Positions 8,117 through 16,736 of a stretch of 64,000 nucleotides of DNA are shown here, piece by piece. Numbering within the stretch: position 1 is the first letter of the stretch; each line of letters begins with the position of its first letter. The stretch covers positions 1 to 64,000 of the forward strand of contig NZ_BAABHF010000030.1 in NCBI RefSeq assembly GCF_039541955.1, given 5' to 3'. A program made the translations under genes and the position numbers. The notes under the pieces were generated by a model that saw only the letters and a list, made by a program, of their open reading frames with translations, did not search any database and was not told the origin of the DNA. This DNA comes from Actinoallomurus oryzae. Lineage in GTDB: Bacteria > Actinomycetota > Actinomycetes > Streptosporangiales > Streptosporangiaceae.

Positions 8117-9088
8117 ATGTGCGGCCGGTACGCGTCCACGCGCGGGCGCCAGGAGCTCGTCGACTTCTTCGGCGTCGAGCACGACGAGGCCGAAGATCTC
8201 GAACCGGACTACAACGTCGCCCCGACCAAGCCGGTACCGGTGGTCCTGACCCGCCGGAGCGGGAGCGACGCAGCGAGTGGAGTGGGCGGTGAGGGACGAG
8301 CCGTCCGCGGAGCGAGTGAGGAGCGGACGCGACCAGAAAGCCGGAGTGGGAGCGACGCAGCGAGTGGAGTGGGCGGTGAGGGACGAGCCGTCCGCGGAGC
8401 GAGTGAGGAGCGGACGCGACCAGAAAGCCCGAGCGGGAGCGACGCGGTGACTGGAGGGGGCGGTGAGGGAGCAGGCGTCCTTGGAGCCGGTGAGGAGCGG
8501 GCGCGGTCGGAGGACGTGCGTGAGTTGCACGTCGCGCGCTGGGGGCTGGTGCCGTTCTGGGCCAAGGACGTCTCGATCGGTGCGCGGCTGATCAACGCCC
8601 GGGTCGAGACCGCGCACGAGAAGCCCGCGTTCCGGCGCGCGTTCGCGCTGCATCGCTGCGTGGTTCCCGCCGACGGCTACTACGAATGGCAGGCGACCGA
8701 CGGCGGCAAGCAGCCGCACTTCATCCGCCCCGCCGACGGGGGCATCCTGGCGATGGCCGGGCTGTACGCGGTGTGGCGGTCGCCGGACGCGGCCGGCGAA
8801 CGGCTGCTCAGCTGCACGATCCTGACCACCGAGGCGACCGACGACGTGGGCCGCATCCACGACCGGATGCCGATGCTGGTGGAGCCCGAGCGGTTCGGCG
8901 CCTGGCTGGACCCGGCGCTCACCGACCCCGAGGAGGTCCGGTCGCTGCTCGTTCCGGCCGCGGAGGGGCGGCTCGAGTCGTACCCGGTGTCCACCGCGGT
9001 GAACAAGGTGGCAAATAACGGCCCAGAACTGGTCAGACCCCTGCCCCAGATGGGTATTCCTTCAGTATCTCCCCTCACTCTCTTCTGA
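8117..9088 (+). CDS. SOS response-associated peptidase (SRAP/HMCES-YedK family) with repeat insertion
   Basis: SRAP proteins bind abasic sites in single-stranded DNA and form a DNA-protein crosslink through Cys2. This 323-residue protein keeps the key residues: Cys2 in MCGRYAS, Asn in INARVETA, Glu in YYEW and His in IHDRMPM. It is far longer than the usual 220-250 residues. Between the APTKPVPVVL strand and the HVARWGLVPFW strand it carries three 29-residue Ser/Gly/Glu/Arg-rich repeats with no family counterpart. The start ATG at 8117 is fixed by the need for Cys at position 2. Outside the insertion the fold looks intact, so the protein is probably functional with a disordered loop. Confidence 0.88.
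   Translation: MCGRYASTRGRQELVDFFGVEHDEAEDLEPDYNVAPTKPVPVVLTRRSGSDAASGVGGEGRAVRGASEERTRPESRSGSDAASGVGGEGRAVRGASEERTRPESPSGSDAVTGGGGEGAGVLGAGEERARSEDVRELHVARWGLVPFWAKDVSIGARLINARVETAHEKPAFRRAFALHRCVVPADGYYEWQATDGGKQPHFIRPADGGILAMAGLYAVWRSPDAAGERLLSCTILTTEATDDVGRIHDRMPMLVEPERFGAWLDPALTDPEEVRSLLVPAAEGRLESYPVSTAVNKVANNGPELVRPLPQMGIPSVSPLTLF
8254..8514 (+). repeat. Three in-frame 87-bp tandem repeats inside the SRAP gene
   Basis: Units lie at 8254-8340, 8341-8427 and 8428-8514. The first two are nearly identical and the third is degenerate. Each encodes 29 residues starting SGSDA and including EER near the end. Because 87 is a multiple of three, the reading frame is kept. Confidence 0.85.
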
Positions 9089-9107
9089 CCGCGTGTCGGA
9101 GGTGCGC

Positions 9108-9440
9108 ATGGCTCTGGACACCGCGCGCAAGCGCCTCGACGAGATGCTCGCCGACCTCGAACGGTCGATCACGGCCGTGCAGGAGGAGCATCCGGAGGCC
9201 GAACACCACACGGCCGACGCGGGGGCGAGCCTGTCGGACACCGACCGGGTCGACGCCGCCCTCGCGGCGTTGCGGCGCCAGCGGGCCGAGGTGCTCGCGG
9301 CGCTCGCACGCGCCCACGAGGGCACGTACGGCAAATGCGTGGACTGCGGCCTGGGGATTCCCGAGGGCCGCCTGGAGGCTCGCCCTGAGGCGTCCCGCTG
9401 CGTCGCTTGCCAGGGGAAACGCGACCGGCTCCACCGGTAG
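9108..9440 (+). CDS. TraR/DksA-type C4 zinc finger protein
   Basis: This 110-residue protein has an N-terminal helical coiled-coil-like half and a C-terminal zinc finger: CVDC, then 18 residues, then CVAC. That arrangement matches the TraR/DksA family, whose members enter the RNA polymerase secondary channel and modulate initiation. Acidic tip residues like those of DksA cannot be assigned with certainty here. ATG at 9108 is chosen because GGAGG lies 5 bases upstream; GTG at 9093 is the alternative. It follows SRAP with only 19 bases between. A terminator at 9455-9475 follows. Confidence 0.8.
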   Translation: MALDTARKRLDEMLADLERSITAVQEEHPEAEHHTADAGASLSDTDRVDAALAALRRQRAEVLAALARAHEGTYGKCVDCGLGIPEGRLEARPEASRCVACQGKRDRLHR

Positions 9441-9454
9441 CACCGCTCCTTCGC

Positions 9455-9475
9455 CCCCCGGTCGCGAGCCGGGGG
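9455..9475. terminator. Hairpin terminator between convergent genes
   Basis: cccccgg (9455-9461) pairs with ccggggg (9469-9475) around a 7-base loop, 15 bases after the zinc finger gene. Confidence 0.6.
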
Positions 9476-9574
9476 CGGTGGAAGGTCCGCCACCCGGTCT
9501 CCTCGTCCGCGCCTGCGGGGACGTGGATGCCGGCCGGCCGGGGTCCCCGCTGCCCTCGGGCCGTGGGACGGCCG

Positions 9575-10339
9575 TTACCCGGTCTTCTTGATCGCGCTGG
9601 CGACGAGGTGGATGCCGACCGGCTCCTCGGCCTGCGGCGCGGTCAGCTCCGCTCGTACGAGGCGGGTGAGCGACTGGGGGCTGGCGTTCAGCACGTGCTC
9701 CACGGTCGAGGGCGACAAGGCCGTGCGCGGCCGGATCCACTCGACCTCCAGGCCGCACTCGGTGAGCAGGTCGCGCAGCTGCTCGACGCCGAAGCACCGG
9801 GTGATCGTGCCGTCCGGCCAGGGCACGAGCACGACCTCCGAGCGCGGCACGTCGGACAGGTGTGCCCAGTAGTTCTGCTCCGCCAGGATGGCCATGCCCA
9901 GGACGAGGGAGTCCACGCTCAGCAGCACCCGGCCGCCGGGACGGAGCACGCGGGCGATCTCCGCGACGACGTTCTCGGTGACCAGATGGCGCGAGAGCAT
10001 GCGCCCCTCGGCCACGACGGCGTCGAACGAACCGGGGGAGAGGAAGCCGAGGGAGGACGCGTCCGCGACGATCGTGCGGGTGCGCCGGGGCTGTGGTGTG
10101 CCGCGGGGAGCGTCGCGGACCTCGACCACGGTGTGGCCCGCGTGCGCCGCCTGGTCGGCGTAGCGGGACTGGGGCCCGGACAGGTCGAGCACCCGTGACG
10201 GCCGGCGCGGCAGCCACCGGGACAGCTGTGCGGCGGCCACGGCCCAGTAGAACGTCCAGTAGCTCGCGAGCGACTCGGACTCGCCGACTGCGGGATGCTT
10301 CGCCGGAATGGACAGCACGGCGGCTCCTCGGGGATGCAT
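9575..10339 (-). CDS. SAM-dependent methyltransferase, class I fold
   Basis: This is a predicted 254-residue protein. It has a class I Rossmann pattern: VLDLSGPQSRYADQAA at about residue 48 as the SAM loop, an acidic strand end (VVEVRDA), an FDAVVAEG motif, and LRPGGRVLLSVDS as the post-motif strand. The SAM loop lacks the usual D-x-G-x-G glycines (it reads DLSGPQS), so SAM binding is likely but atypical. ATG at 10339 is chosen with GGGAG 3 bases upstream. The substrate is unknown. It is transcribed away from sigR. Confidence 0.7.
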   Translation of the reverse strand: MHPRGAAVLSIPAKHPAVGESESLASYWTFYWAVAAAQLSRWLPRRPSRVLDLSGPQSRYADQAAHAGHTVVEVRDAPRGTPQPRRTRTIVADASSLGFLSPGSFDAVVAEGRMLSRHLVTENVVAEIARVLRPGGRVLLSVDSLVLGMAILAEQNYWAHLSDVPRSEVVLVPWPDGTITRCFGVEQLRDLLTECGLEVEWIRPRTALSPSTVEHVLNASPQSLTRLVRAELTAPQAEEPVGIHLVASAIKKTG

Positions 10340-10418
10340 TTCTCCCAATCCTTCCCTGTTGGCGGTACGAGCTATCGCACACTTCATGCCGGTGTGCCGG
10401 AGCATTCCCCCGCTCCTG

Positions 10419-10444
10419 GGAATCCCGTGGGCGCGTGGCGCGTT
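10419..10444 (+). promoter_or_regulatory. SigR-type promoter for sigR-rsrA
   Basis: GGAAT at 10419-10423 and GTT at 10442-10444 are separated by exactly 18 bases, matching the published SigR consensus GGAAT-N18-GTT. It lies about 150 bases upstream of the sigR start on the correct strand. SigR autoregulation through such a promoter is known in Streptomyces. Confidence 0.8.
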
Positions 10445-10601
10445 GCACAGCGTCATAACGGACACCGGCCTGCGAAAGTTCGAGGTGATGATGGCCGTCT
10501 TGCTGGCGGACCGGCGCGATGCGCCGGTGGCGCACCCGCTATCGTCTGGAGCGTATGGTTTCGGTGCCGGCCCCGAGCCCGGCACCGGCGCGACGGAGGG
10601 G

Positions 10602-11218
<617 letters not shown>

Positions 11219-11222
<4 letters not shown>

Positions 11223-11263
11223 GCGACCGGACGCCCGCGCACCCTGGTGAGGTGGCGAAATGA
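11219..11263 (+). CDS. Possible 14-codon coupling ORF between sigR and rsrA
   Basis: ATG at 11219 overlaps the sigR stop (ATGA), and its TGA at 11261 overlaps the rsrA ATG at 11260 (ATGA). It encodes MSDRTPAHPGEVAK. A near-perfect AAGGAGG at 11205-11211, 7 bases before this ATG, is the best Shine-Dalgarno in the region. It may serve translational relay rather than make a useful peptide. There is no evidence that the peptide itself is stable. Confidence 0.35.
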
Positions 11264-11526
11264 GCTGCGGAAAGCCTCATGAGACCCCCTGCACGGAGGT
11301 CCTCGCCCGTATCTACTCCTACCTGGACGGCGAGCTGGACGAGCACGGGTGCTCCGACATCCGGCAGCACCTCGACGAGTGCGGTCCCTGCCTGCGGGAG
11401 TACGGCCTGGAGGAGTCGGTCAAGAAGCTCGTGCACAAGAGCTGCGGCTGCGACCCGGTGCCGCAGGACCTCCGGGCGAAGGTGCTTGGGCGAATCGAAG
11501 AGGTTCGCGCCAATCTCGTCGAATGA
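11260..11526 (+). CDS. rsrA: Zinc-binding redox-sensing anti-sigma factor RsrA
   Basis: This 88-residue ZAS-family anti-sigma factor has Cys3, Cys11, Cys31, His37, Cys41 and Cys44, the same positions that matter in Streptomyces RsrA (HLDECGPC is the H-x3-C-x2-C core). Zinc-bound reduced RsrA holds SigR, and disulfide formation releases it. The start is ATG at 11260 with GAGGTGG upstream. It is co-transcribed with sigR. Two extra C-terminal cysteines (KSCGCDP) also match the family. Confidence 0.92.
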   Translation: MSCGKPHETPCTEVLARIYSYLDGELDEHGCSDIRQHLDECGPCLREYGLEESVKKLVHKSCGCDPVPQDLRAKVLGRIEEVRANLVE

Positions 11527-11585
11527 CCGGCTTCGCAGCTCACGGGCGATACCGCCGACCGTAGGTGACGATTCATTCACGCTTT

Positions 11586-11615
11586 GCTCACGTTTCCTCG
11601 CGCGTCTGCGTGAGC
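11586..11615 (+). terminator. Possible sigR-rsrA terminator
   Basis: gctcacg (11586-11592) and cgtgagc (11609-11615) pair 60 bases after the rsrA stop. The loop is 16 bases, so this is only a candidate. The rest of the 239-base gap up to 11766 shows no gene. Confidence 0.35.
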
Positions 11616-11765
11616 AGGGGCTGTCGGGTTAGGCTTACCACCGATTCTTCCGGCGTCGATCCGAGGCGGGCGGTGAGTCAGGGATGAAGGGCTCCCGTAG
11701 CCGGGGCCCGACGGGGAGGCGGAGAAAGATGCGTCAAGGCGTGTCCTGGAATTAGCCCATAACCT

Positions 11766-13118
11766 GTGGGGGCGGCATTGCGTGGACTACCCCTCGCCGC
11801 ATGGGCGTACGTCTGCACGGTCGTCGTGCTCGCGGCGTCGTCCATCGGTCTCTCGTCCTTCGATGGCATCGACTGGACCACCCTTGCCGTCCTCGCGGTG
11901 CTGTCGGTGATCTGCGAGTCGGCGCCGGCACTGCTCAACAGCGAGAACGCCCGGGTGTCGCTGAGCTACTCGGCGGGCCTGGCCTCGGTCGTGCTGCTCG
12001 GCCCGACGGGCGCCGCGATCGTCGGCGCGTCGGCGATCATCGCCTGGCGACGCGACATGGGCGTCGTGAAACGGCTGTTCAACGGGGCCCAGTTCGCCCT
12101 CTCGGGCTACCTCGCCGGCGTCGTGTACAGCGCGGCCGGCGGCACGACCGGCAAGCCCACCAACGGCTCGTTCCCGGACATCATCGCGCCCTACCTCACC
12201 GCCGTCGTCACCTACGTCGCCGTCAACCTCGCCCTGATCGGCGTCGTCCTCGTGCTCACCAAGACGGCGCCCCTGTGGGGGTTCCGCTGGCGGCCCATCG
12301 GCAGCCTCGCCGCGGGCCAGCTGGCGTACGGCATGTTCGGCCTGCTCATCGCCGCGCCGTGGGGGCTCATCGGCCCGTTCTCCGCCGTGCTCGTGCTGAT
12401 GCCGATGCTGCTGGCCCGGTGGGCGTTCCAGCAGACCAGCGACCAGCAGCAGGCCCACGCCGCGACGATCGCGGCGCTCTGCCAGGCGGTGGAGACCAAG
12501 GACTACTACACGCGCGGCCACAGCGAGCGGGTCTCCCGCGGCGCGGTCATGATCGCCGAGGCGATCGGGATGCGGCCCGAGCGGGTCGGCGCGATCCGCT
12601 ACGCCGGGATGCTCCACGACGTCGGCAAGCTCGGCGTGCCGACCAAGGTGCTGCAGAAGGCCGGCGCCCTGACCGAAGAGGAGTACGCCGCGATCCAGCT
12701 CCACCCGATGCGCGGCCTGGAGATCGTCCGTGAGATCGGCTTTCTCGACGAGGCGCTCGCCGGCATCATGCACCACCACGAGCGGATGGACGGCACGGGC
12801 TACCCCATGGGGCTGGCGGGCCTGGAGATCCCGGAGTTCGCTCGCGTCATCTCGGTGGCCGACGCGTTCGACGTGATCACCTCCACCCGGTCCTACCGTC
12901 CGGCGCGGTCCATCGAGGAGGGCATCGCCGAGCTGCGGCGCTCGGCCGGCACCCACTTCGACCCGGAGATGGTCGAGGCGCTCATCGCCGCCATCACCCG
13001 CCACGGGTGGACCCAGCCCGACCCGGTCCCGCCGCCCGAGGAGGGCGAAGAGACCACCCAGCAGGACCACGACGACCCCAGCGCGCCCCTGCGCGTCGCC
13101 GGAGAGGGTGTCCGGTGA
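11766..13118 (+). CDS. Membrane-anchored HD-GYP domain phosphohydrolase
   Basis: This 450-residue protein has an N-terminal half of about seven hydrophobic helices (residues about 5-220). A cytosolic HD-GYP domain follows. The HD motif is in GMLHDVGKLGVP near residue 282, and HHHERMDGTGYP with a following LEIPEFARVISVADAFD is near residues 336-365. HD-GYP domains hydrolyse cyclic dinucleotides such as c-di-GMP, or act as broader metal-dependent phosphohydrolases; in actinobacteria the substrate is not proven. The C-terminal tail is acidic and Pro-rich. The start is GTG at 11766. A second, degenerate relative follows within about 55 bases. Confidence 0.85.
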   Translation: MGAALRGLPLAAWAYVCTVVVLAASSIGLSSFDGIDWTTLAVLAVLSVICESAPALLNSENARVSLSYSAGLASVVLLGPTGAAIVGASAIIAWRRDMGVVKRLFNGAQFALSGYLAGVVYSAAGGTTGKPTNGSFPDIIAPYLTAVVTYVAVNLALIGVVLVLTKTAPLWGFRWRPIGSLAAGQLAYGMFGLLIAAPWGLIGPFSAVLVLMPMLLARWAFQQTSDQQQAHAATIAALCQAVETKDYYTRGHSERVSRGAVMIAEAIGMRPERVGAIRYAGMLHDVGKLGVPTKVLQKAGALTEEEYAAIQLHPMRGLEIVREIGFLDEALAGIMHHHERMDGTGYPMGLAGLEIPEFARVISVADAFDVITSTRSYRPARSIEEGIAELRRSAGTHFDPEMVEALIAAITRHGWTQPDPVPPPEEGEETTQQDHDDPSAPLRVAGEGVR

Positions 13119-13173
13119 CCCGTCCGGTGGCCCGGGTGGCGGCGCGCCGGAGCACCGCGGGGGGAGCGCGCAC

Positions 13174-14439
13174 GTGACCGCTCAGGCCGGACGCCCGCGC
13201 CCGGCATGGCAGTCGCTGGACTCCGCCCAGCTGCTGCTGATCGCGGCGGCCGGGATGCTGATCATCGCCTCTGTCACCCAGGTCGGCGCGGTCGGCCTCG
13301 AAGACTCCCGTACGGCGATCCTGTTCGGCGCGCTCATCGCGATCGGCGAGCTGCTCCGCATGATCATGCCCGGCAGCCGCGAGGTCGCCCCGATCGCGAG
13401 CGCGGGCTCCGTCGGGTACGCCCTGTTGCTGCGGGTGGGCAGCGAACCGGCCACGCACTCGGCGTTCCAGGCGGTGACGGTGACGGCCTGCGGCACGCTC
13501 ATCGGCGCGCTGCCGCACATCGCGGTCGGCCGCATCCCGGCGCTCGACGCGATGGCCCGGCGCGTCCTGAGCCCGGCCCTGGTGGCCTTCGTCTTCCGCC
13601 CGATCGGCACCTCCTCGTTGCAGCACCACTGGCCGCTGCTCATCACGGTGATGGTGCTGACGGTCATGTTCGCCTGCGCCGCCGAGATGGTGACCGCGGC
13701 GACGATCCGCGCCGAGGCGGTGCGCACGCGGTTCGCCATCGCGTTCGGCGACGAGATCCGGGCGAAGGTCCCGCTCTGCGCCGCCTCGGGCGCCACGGGC
13801 ATCCTGATCGCGGTGAGCACGTTCGTCATGGGCCCGGTGGCGCTGCTGGTGTTCAGCGCGCCGATCCTGGTGACCCAGGTCGCGTTCCGGCGCTTCGCCG
13901 GCATCCGGGCCACCTACCTGCAGACCGTACGCGCCCTGTCCCAGGTGACCGAGGTCGGCGGGTACGTCGAGGCCGGGCACTCCCGGCGGGTGAGCGAGCT
14001 GGCCGTGCAGATGGGGCGCGAGCTGGGTATGAACGAGGAGGCGCTGCTCGAGCTGGAGTACGCCGCGCTCATGCACGACATCGGCCAGCTGTCGCTGCGC
14101 GATCCGATCCCGGGCGGCGCGACCGTCCTGGCCTCGCCCAGCGAACAGCGCCGTATCGCCGGGCTGGGCGCCAACGTGATCACCGAGACCGGGGTGCTGA
14201 ACGAGGTCGCGGAGATCGTCCGACGCCAGTCCGAGCCGTACCGCGCGGCGGAGGGATCCGCTCCGCCGCTGGCCAGCCGCGTCATCAAGGTCGCGAACGC
14301 CTACGATGATCTTGTCGGGGCGTCGTCCGACCGCGATCGGTCGGCGGCCGTGCTCGAACGCCTGCGGGGTGATTCGGCCGCGGAGTACGACCCGACCGTG
14401 GTCGAGGCGCTCGGGCACGTTGTCGACCGTATGCGCTGA
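13174..14439 (+). CDS. Membrane protein with degenerate HD-GYP-like domain
   Basis: This 421-residue protein has the same plan as its upstream neighbour: several N-terminal membrane helices, then an HD domain. The HD pair survives in ALMHDIGQLSL near residue 299. Where the neighbour has HHHERMDGTGYP, this protein has RRQSEPYRAAEGS, so GYP and the distal histidines are missing. It may therefore be a catalytically weakened partner or sensor. GTG at 13174 is chosen because GGAG lies 7 bases upstream; GTG at 13108, overlapping the previous stop, is the alternative. Confidence 0.8.
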   Translation: MTAQAGRPRPAWQSLDSAQLLLIAAAGMLIIASVTQVGAVGLEDSRTAILFGALIAIGELLRMIMPGSREVAPIASAGSVGYALLLRVGSEPATHSAFQAVTVTACGTLIGALPHIAVGRIPALDAMARRVLSPALVAFVFRPIGTSSLQHHWPLLITVMVLTVMFACAAEMVTAATIRAEAVRTRFAIAFGDEIRAKVPLCAASGATGILIAVSTFVMGPVALLVFSAPILVTQVAFRRFAGIRATYLQTVRALSQVTEVGGYVEAGHSRRVSELAVQMGRELGMNEEALLELEYAALMHDIGQLSLRDPIPGGATVLASPSEQRRIAGLGANVITETGVLNEVAEIVRRQSEPYRAAEGSAPPLASRVIKVANAYDDLVGASSDRDRSAAVLERLRGDSAAEYDPTVVEALGHVVDRMR

Positions 14440-14531
14440 CAAGGCGGCACTCGGGTTTTTGTCGGCGAGCATCGCGCTCGGCCGGCCCATGCGTGGTTAT
14501 TCTGCCTGCGCTGACGAATTGAGGAGGAGCG

Positions 14532-15860
14532 GTGTTCGAGTCGGTACTGGTGGCCAATCGCGGGGAGATCGCCCGTCGGGTGATCCGCACCGTGCGTGCC
14601 CTCGGAGTCAAGGCGATCGCCGTCTACTCCGAGGCCGACGCCGATCTGCCGTACGTCGCCGAGGCCGACGAGGCGGTCCTGATCGGCCCGGCGCAGCCCG
14701 CCAAGAGTTACCTCGACACCGACGCCGTGATGGAGGCCGCGCGGCGCACCAACGCTCGCGCCATCCACCCGGGCTACGGCTTCCTGTCGGAGAACGCCGC
14801 GTTCGCCCGCCGGGTCGCCGAGGAGGGGCTGACCTGGATCGGCCCGCCCGCGGAGGCGATCGAGGCCATGGGCGACAAGATCAACGCCCGTAACCTCATG
14901 GAGAAGGCGGGAGTCCCGGTCGCGGCCGGCACGCACGAGCCCGTCCCCGACGCCGACGCGGCCGTCGCCGCGGGCATCGGCTACCCCGTCATGGTCAAGG
15001 CGTCCGGCGGCGGCGGTGGCATCGGCATGAGCGTCGCCTACGACGAGGACGAGCTGCGCAAGGCCTTCGAGACGGCCCGCACGCGCGCCGAGCGGTTCTT
15101 CGGCAACCCCGACATCCTGCTGGAGCGCTTCATCGAGCGGGCCCGGCACGTGGAGATCCAGATCCTGGGCCTCGCCGACGGCACGGTGGTGGCCCTCGGC
15201 GAACGCGACTGTTCGGTGCAGCGCCGGCACCAGAAGGTCGTGGAGGAGACCCCGTCCACCGGCGTCGGTGCCGAGCTGCGGTCCCGCATGCTCGCCGCCG
15301 CCGTACGCGCGGGCGAGGCGGTCGGCTACCGCGGCGCCGGCACGGTCGAGTGCCTGGTCGACCCGGTGGCGCAGGATTTCGTCTTCCTGGAGATGAACAC
15401 CCGGCTCCAGGTCGAGCACCCGGTCACCGAGCTGGTCACCGGCATCGACCTGGTCGAGCAGCAGCTCCTCGTCGCCGCGGGCGAGCCGGTCACCTTCACC
15501 GACGTCGAGCCGCGCGGGCACGCGATCGAGTTCCGCGTCTACGCCGAGGACCCCAAGCGGTTCCTGCCCAGCCCCGGCGACATCACGGTGTGGGAGGAGC
15601 CGTCCGGCGACGTCATCCGGGTCGACGCCGGCTACCAGGCGGGCAACAAGGTCACCCCGTTCTACGACCCGCTCCTCGCCAAGCTGTGCGTCTACGGCGC
15701 CGACCGGGCCCAGGCCCTCGCCACGGCACGGGAGGCGGTCGAGGCGTTCCGCGTCGAGGGCCCCAAGACCAACCTTCCGTTCTTCACCGAGCTGCTGGCC
15801 AACCCCGAGTTCCTCTCGGGCGACTACGACACCGGACTGGTGGACCGCATGCGCGCATGA
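14532..15860 (+). CDS. Biotin carboxylase subunit of an acyl-CoA carboxylase
   Basis: This 442-residue ATP-grasp enzyme starts FESVLVANRGEIARRVIRT. It has the glycine loop KASGGGGGIGM near residue 156 and EMNTRLQVEHPVTE near residue 288. It carboxylates biotin on a carrier protein using ATP and bicarbonate. Unlike the large actinobacterial AccA subunits, it stops before any carrier domain. The carrier is probably the 70-residue protein encoded 72 bases downstream. No carboxyltransferase gene is in the window, so the acyl-CoA substrate is open. The start is GTG at 14532 after GGAGGAG. Confidence 0.9.
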   Translation: MFESVLVANRGEIARRVIRTVRALGVKAIAVYSEADADLPYVAEADEAVLIGPAQPAKSYLDTDAVMEAARRTNARAIHPGYGFLSENAAFARRVAEEGLTWIGPPAEAIEAMGDKINARNLMEKAGVPVAAGTHEPVPDADAAVAAGIGYPVMVKASGGGGGIGMSVAYDEDELRKAFETARTRAERFFGNPDILLERFIERARHVEIQILGLADGTVVALGERDCSVQRRHQKVVEETPSTGVGAELRSRMLAAAVRAGEAVGYRGAGTVECLVDPVAQDFVFLEMNTRLQVEHPVTELVTGIDLVEQQLLVAAGEPVTFTDVEPRGHAIEFRVYAEDPKRFLPSPGDITVWEEPSGDVIRVDAGYQAGNKVTPFYDPLLAKLCVYGADRAQALATAREAVEAFRVEGPKTNLPFFTELLANPEFLSGDYDTGLVDRMRA

Positions 15861-15932
15861 TCAAGGACTCGTCGCACAATTGGATCGGCAAGAGCGTCCG
15901 GCAGGCGCCGGCGTCTGAGGGAAGGAGCCGCG

Positions 15933-16145
15933 TTGGCTGAGGTGCGCGCGGAAATGGTGGCGAACGTCTGGAAGGTCGTTGTCAACGAGGGCGACACCGT
16001 GGAGGACGGCGACACTCTCGTCATCCTGGAGTCCATGAAGATGGAGATCCCGGTCATCGCCGAGGACTCCGGCACGGTCGCCAGCCTCAAGGTCGCCGAG
16101 GGCGATGTCATTCAAGAAGGCGATCTGATCGCCGTCATCGAGTAG
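15933..16145 (+). CDS. Single-domain biotin carboxyl carrier protein
   Basis: This 70-residue protein is one biotinyl domain. The biotin-attachment lysine is in ESMKMEIPV near residue 36. It is a homologue of the small biotinylated protein TB7.3 of mycobacteria, known to lie near sigH and whiB1. TTG at 15933 is taken as the start because GAAGGAG lies 5 bases upstream and the resulting N-terminus matches the family (MAEVRAEM). It should be a substrate of BirA ligase and a partner of the upstream biotin carboxylase. Confidence 0.88.
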   Translation: MAEVRAEMVANVWKVVVNEGDTVEDGDTLVILESMKMEIPVIAEDSGTVASLKVAEGDVIQEGDLIAVIE

Positions 16146-16191
16146 CCACGAAGGCCGCCGGACCCCGGCTTGACGACTGCCCCGAGCCCCC

Positions 16192-16211
16192 GCCCGCCGC
16201 GAACGGCGGGC
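16192..16211 (+). terminator. Terminator of the biotin carboxylase-carrier operon
   Basis: gcccgccg (16192-16199) and cggcgggc (16204-16211) form a perfect 8-bp stem with a CGAA loop, 47 bases after the carrier stop. Confidence 0.65.
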
Positions 16212-16380
16212 CAGGGGGCGCGTCGCAGGACGGCGGGCAGTCGGCCTGGTTTCGGCCCCCGGGCGATCGACGAGACGGCGAGGCGTTTCCTGGGCGCCGC
16301 TCGGCAGGGGTTCGAGCCCCGGGTGGTCTTTCGGCCCGTAGGCACGCCGTGGCTACGGGTATCGGGTCACGGGCGGCTTC

Positions 16381-16566
16381 TCAGCCCGTGAGCCTGCCGT
16401 GCCTGCTGCAGTCGGCGGTCCAGCCGCCGGGCGTCACCTGGACGACCATGCGGCGGCGGCATTCGGGGCAGTAACGCGGAGGCTCCATCGTCCGCGCCAC
16501 GCGACACCCTCCATGGTCACCGCCGGTGAGCGGGTCTCCGCAGTGGTCGCAGTAGGTCGCCGTCAC
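16381..16566 (-). CDS. bsaP: Biotin synthase auxiliary protein BsaP
   Basis: This 61-residue cysteine-rich protein has YCDHCGDP, PPRYCPECRRRMVVQV and a DCSRHG end. These match the actinobacterial BsaP family (Rv1590 type), reported to assist biotin synthase, probably in iron-sulfur cluster repair. The start is uncertain: GTG at 16566 gives a family-like N-terminus, and GTG at 16602 would add 12 residues. BsaP is often next to bioB; here it lies 3.6 kb away on the same strand. The call rests on recalled family wording, not on a search. Confidence 0.72.
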   Translation of the reverse strand: MTATYCDHCGDPLTGGDHGGCRVARTMEPPRYCPECRRRMVVQVTPGGWTADCSRHGRLTG

Positions 16567-16615
16567 GGTGCAGCAGCGTAGTCCAGAAGCGACCCACGGC
16601 ACCGGCGACAGGCCC

Positions 16616-16735
16616 GGAGAACTTCCGTCGCGGTGCGCTGCGTGCTCCAGAGTCAGGGCGCTGGTGAGGGGTGCGGAGAGTTCCCGTCGCGGTGCGGTGG
16701 GTGCTCCAGGAGCGAGTCAGAGCGCCGGTGAGGGG
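16616..16735. repeat. Imperfect 56-61 bp direct repeat pair
   Basis: Copy 1 (16616-16671) and copy 2 (16675-16735) share gtcgcggtgcg, gtgctccag and ggtgagggg in the same order. Copy 2 has a 5-base insertion. The repeats fill the gap between bsaP and the GNAT gene. Confidence 0.7.
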
Positions 16736-16736
16736 T

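Noticed and set aside
9052..9057. GGGTAT as a SigB/SigF-type -10 box
   Set aside because: No GNNT-type -35 lies 14-16 bases upstream, and it is inside the SRAP coding end.
10404..10408. Minus-strand GGAAT as a SigR promoter for the methyltransferase gene
   Set aside because: No GTT lies at 17-19 bases, so only the -35 half is present.
16307..16320. tRNA-like T-loop ggggttcgagcccc
   Set aside because: The T-arm shape is present but no matching acceptor, D or anticodon arm lies upstream within 70 bases.
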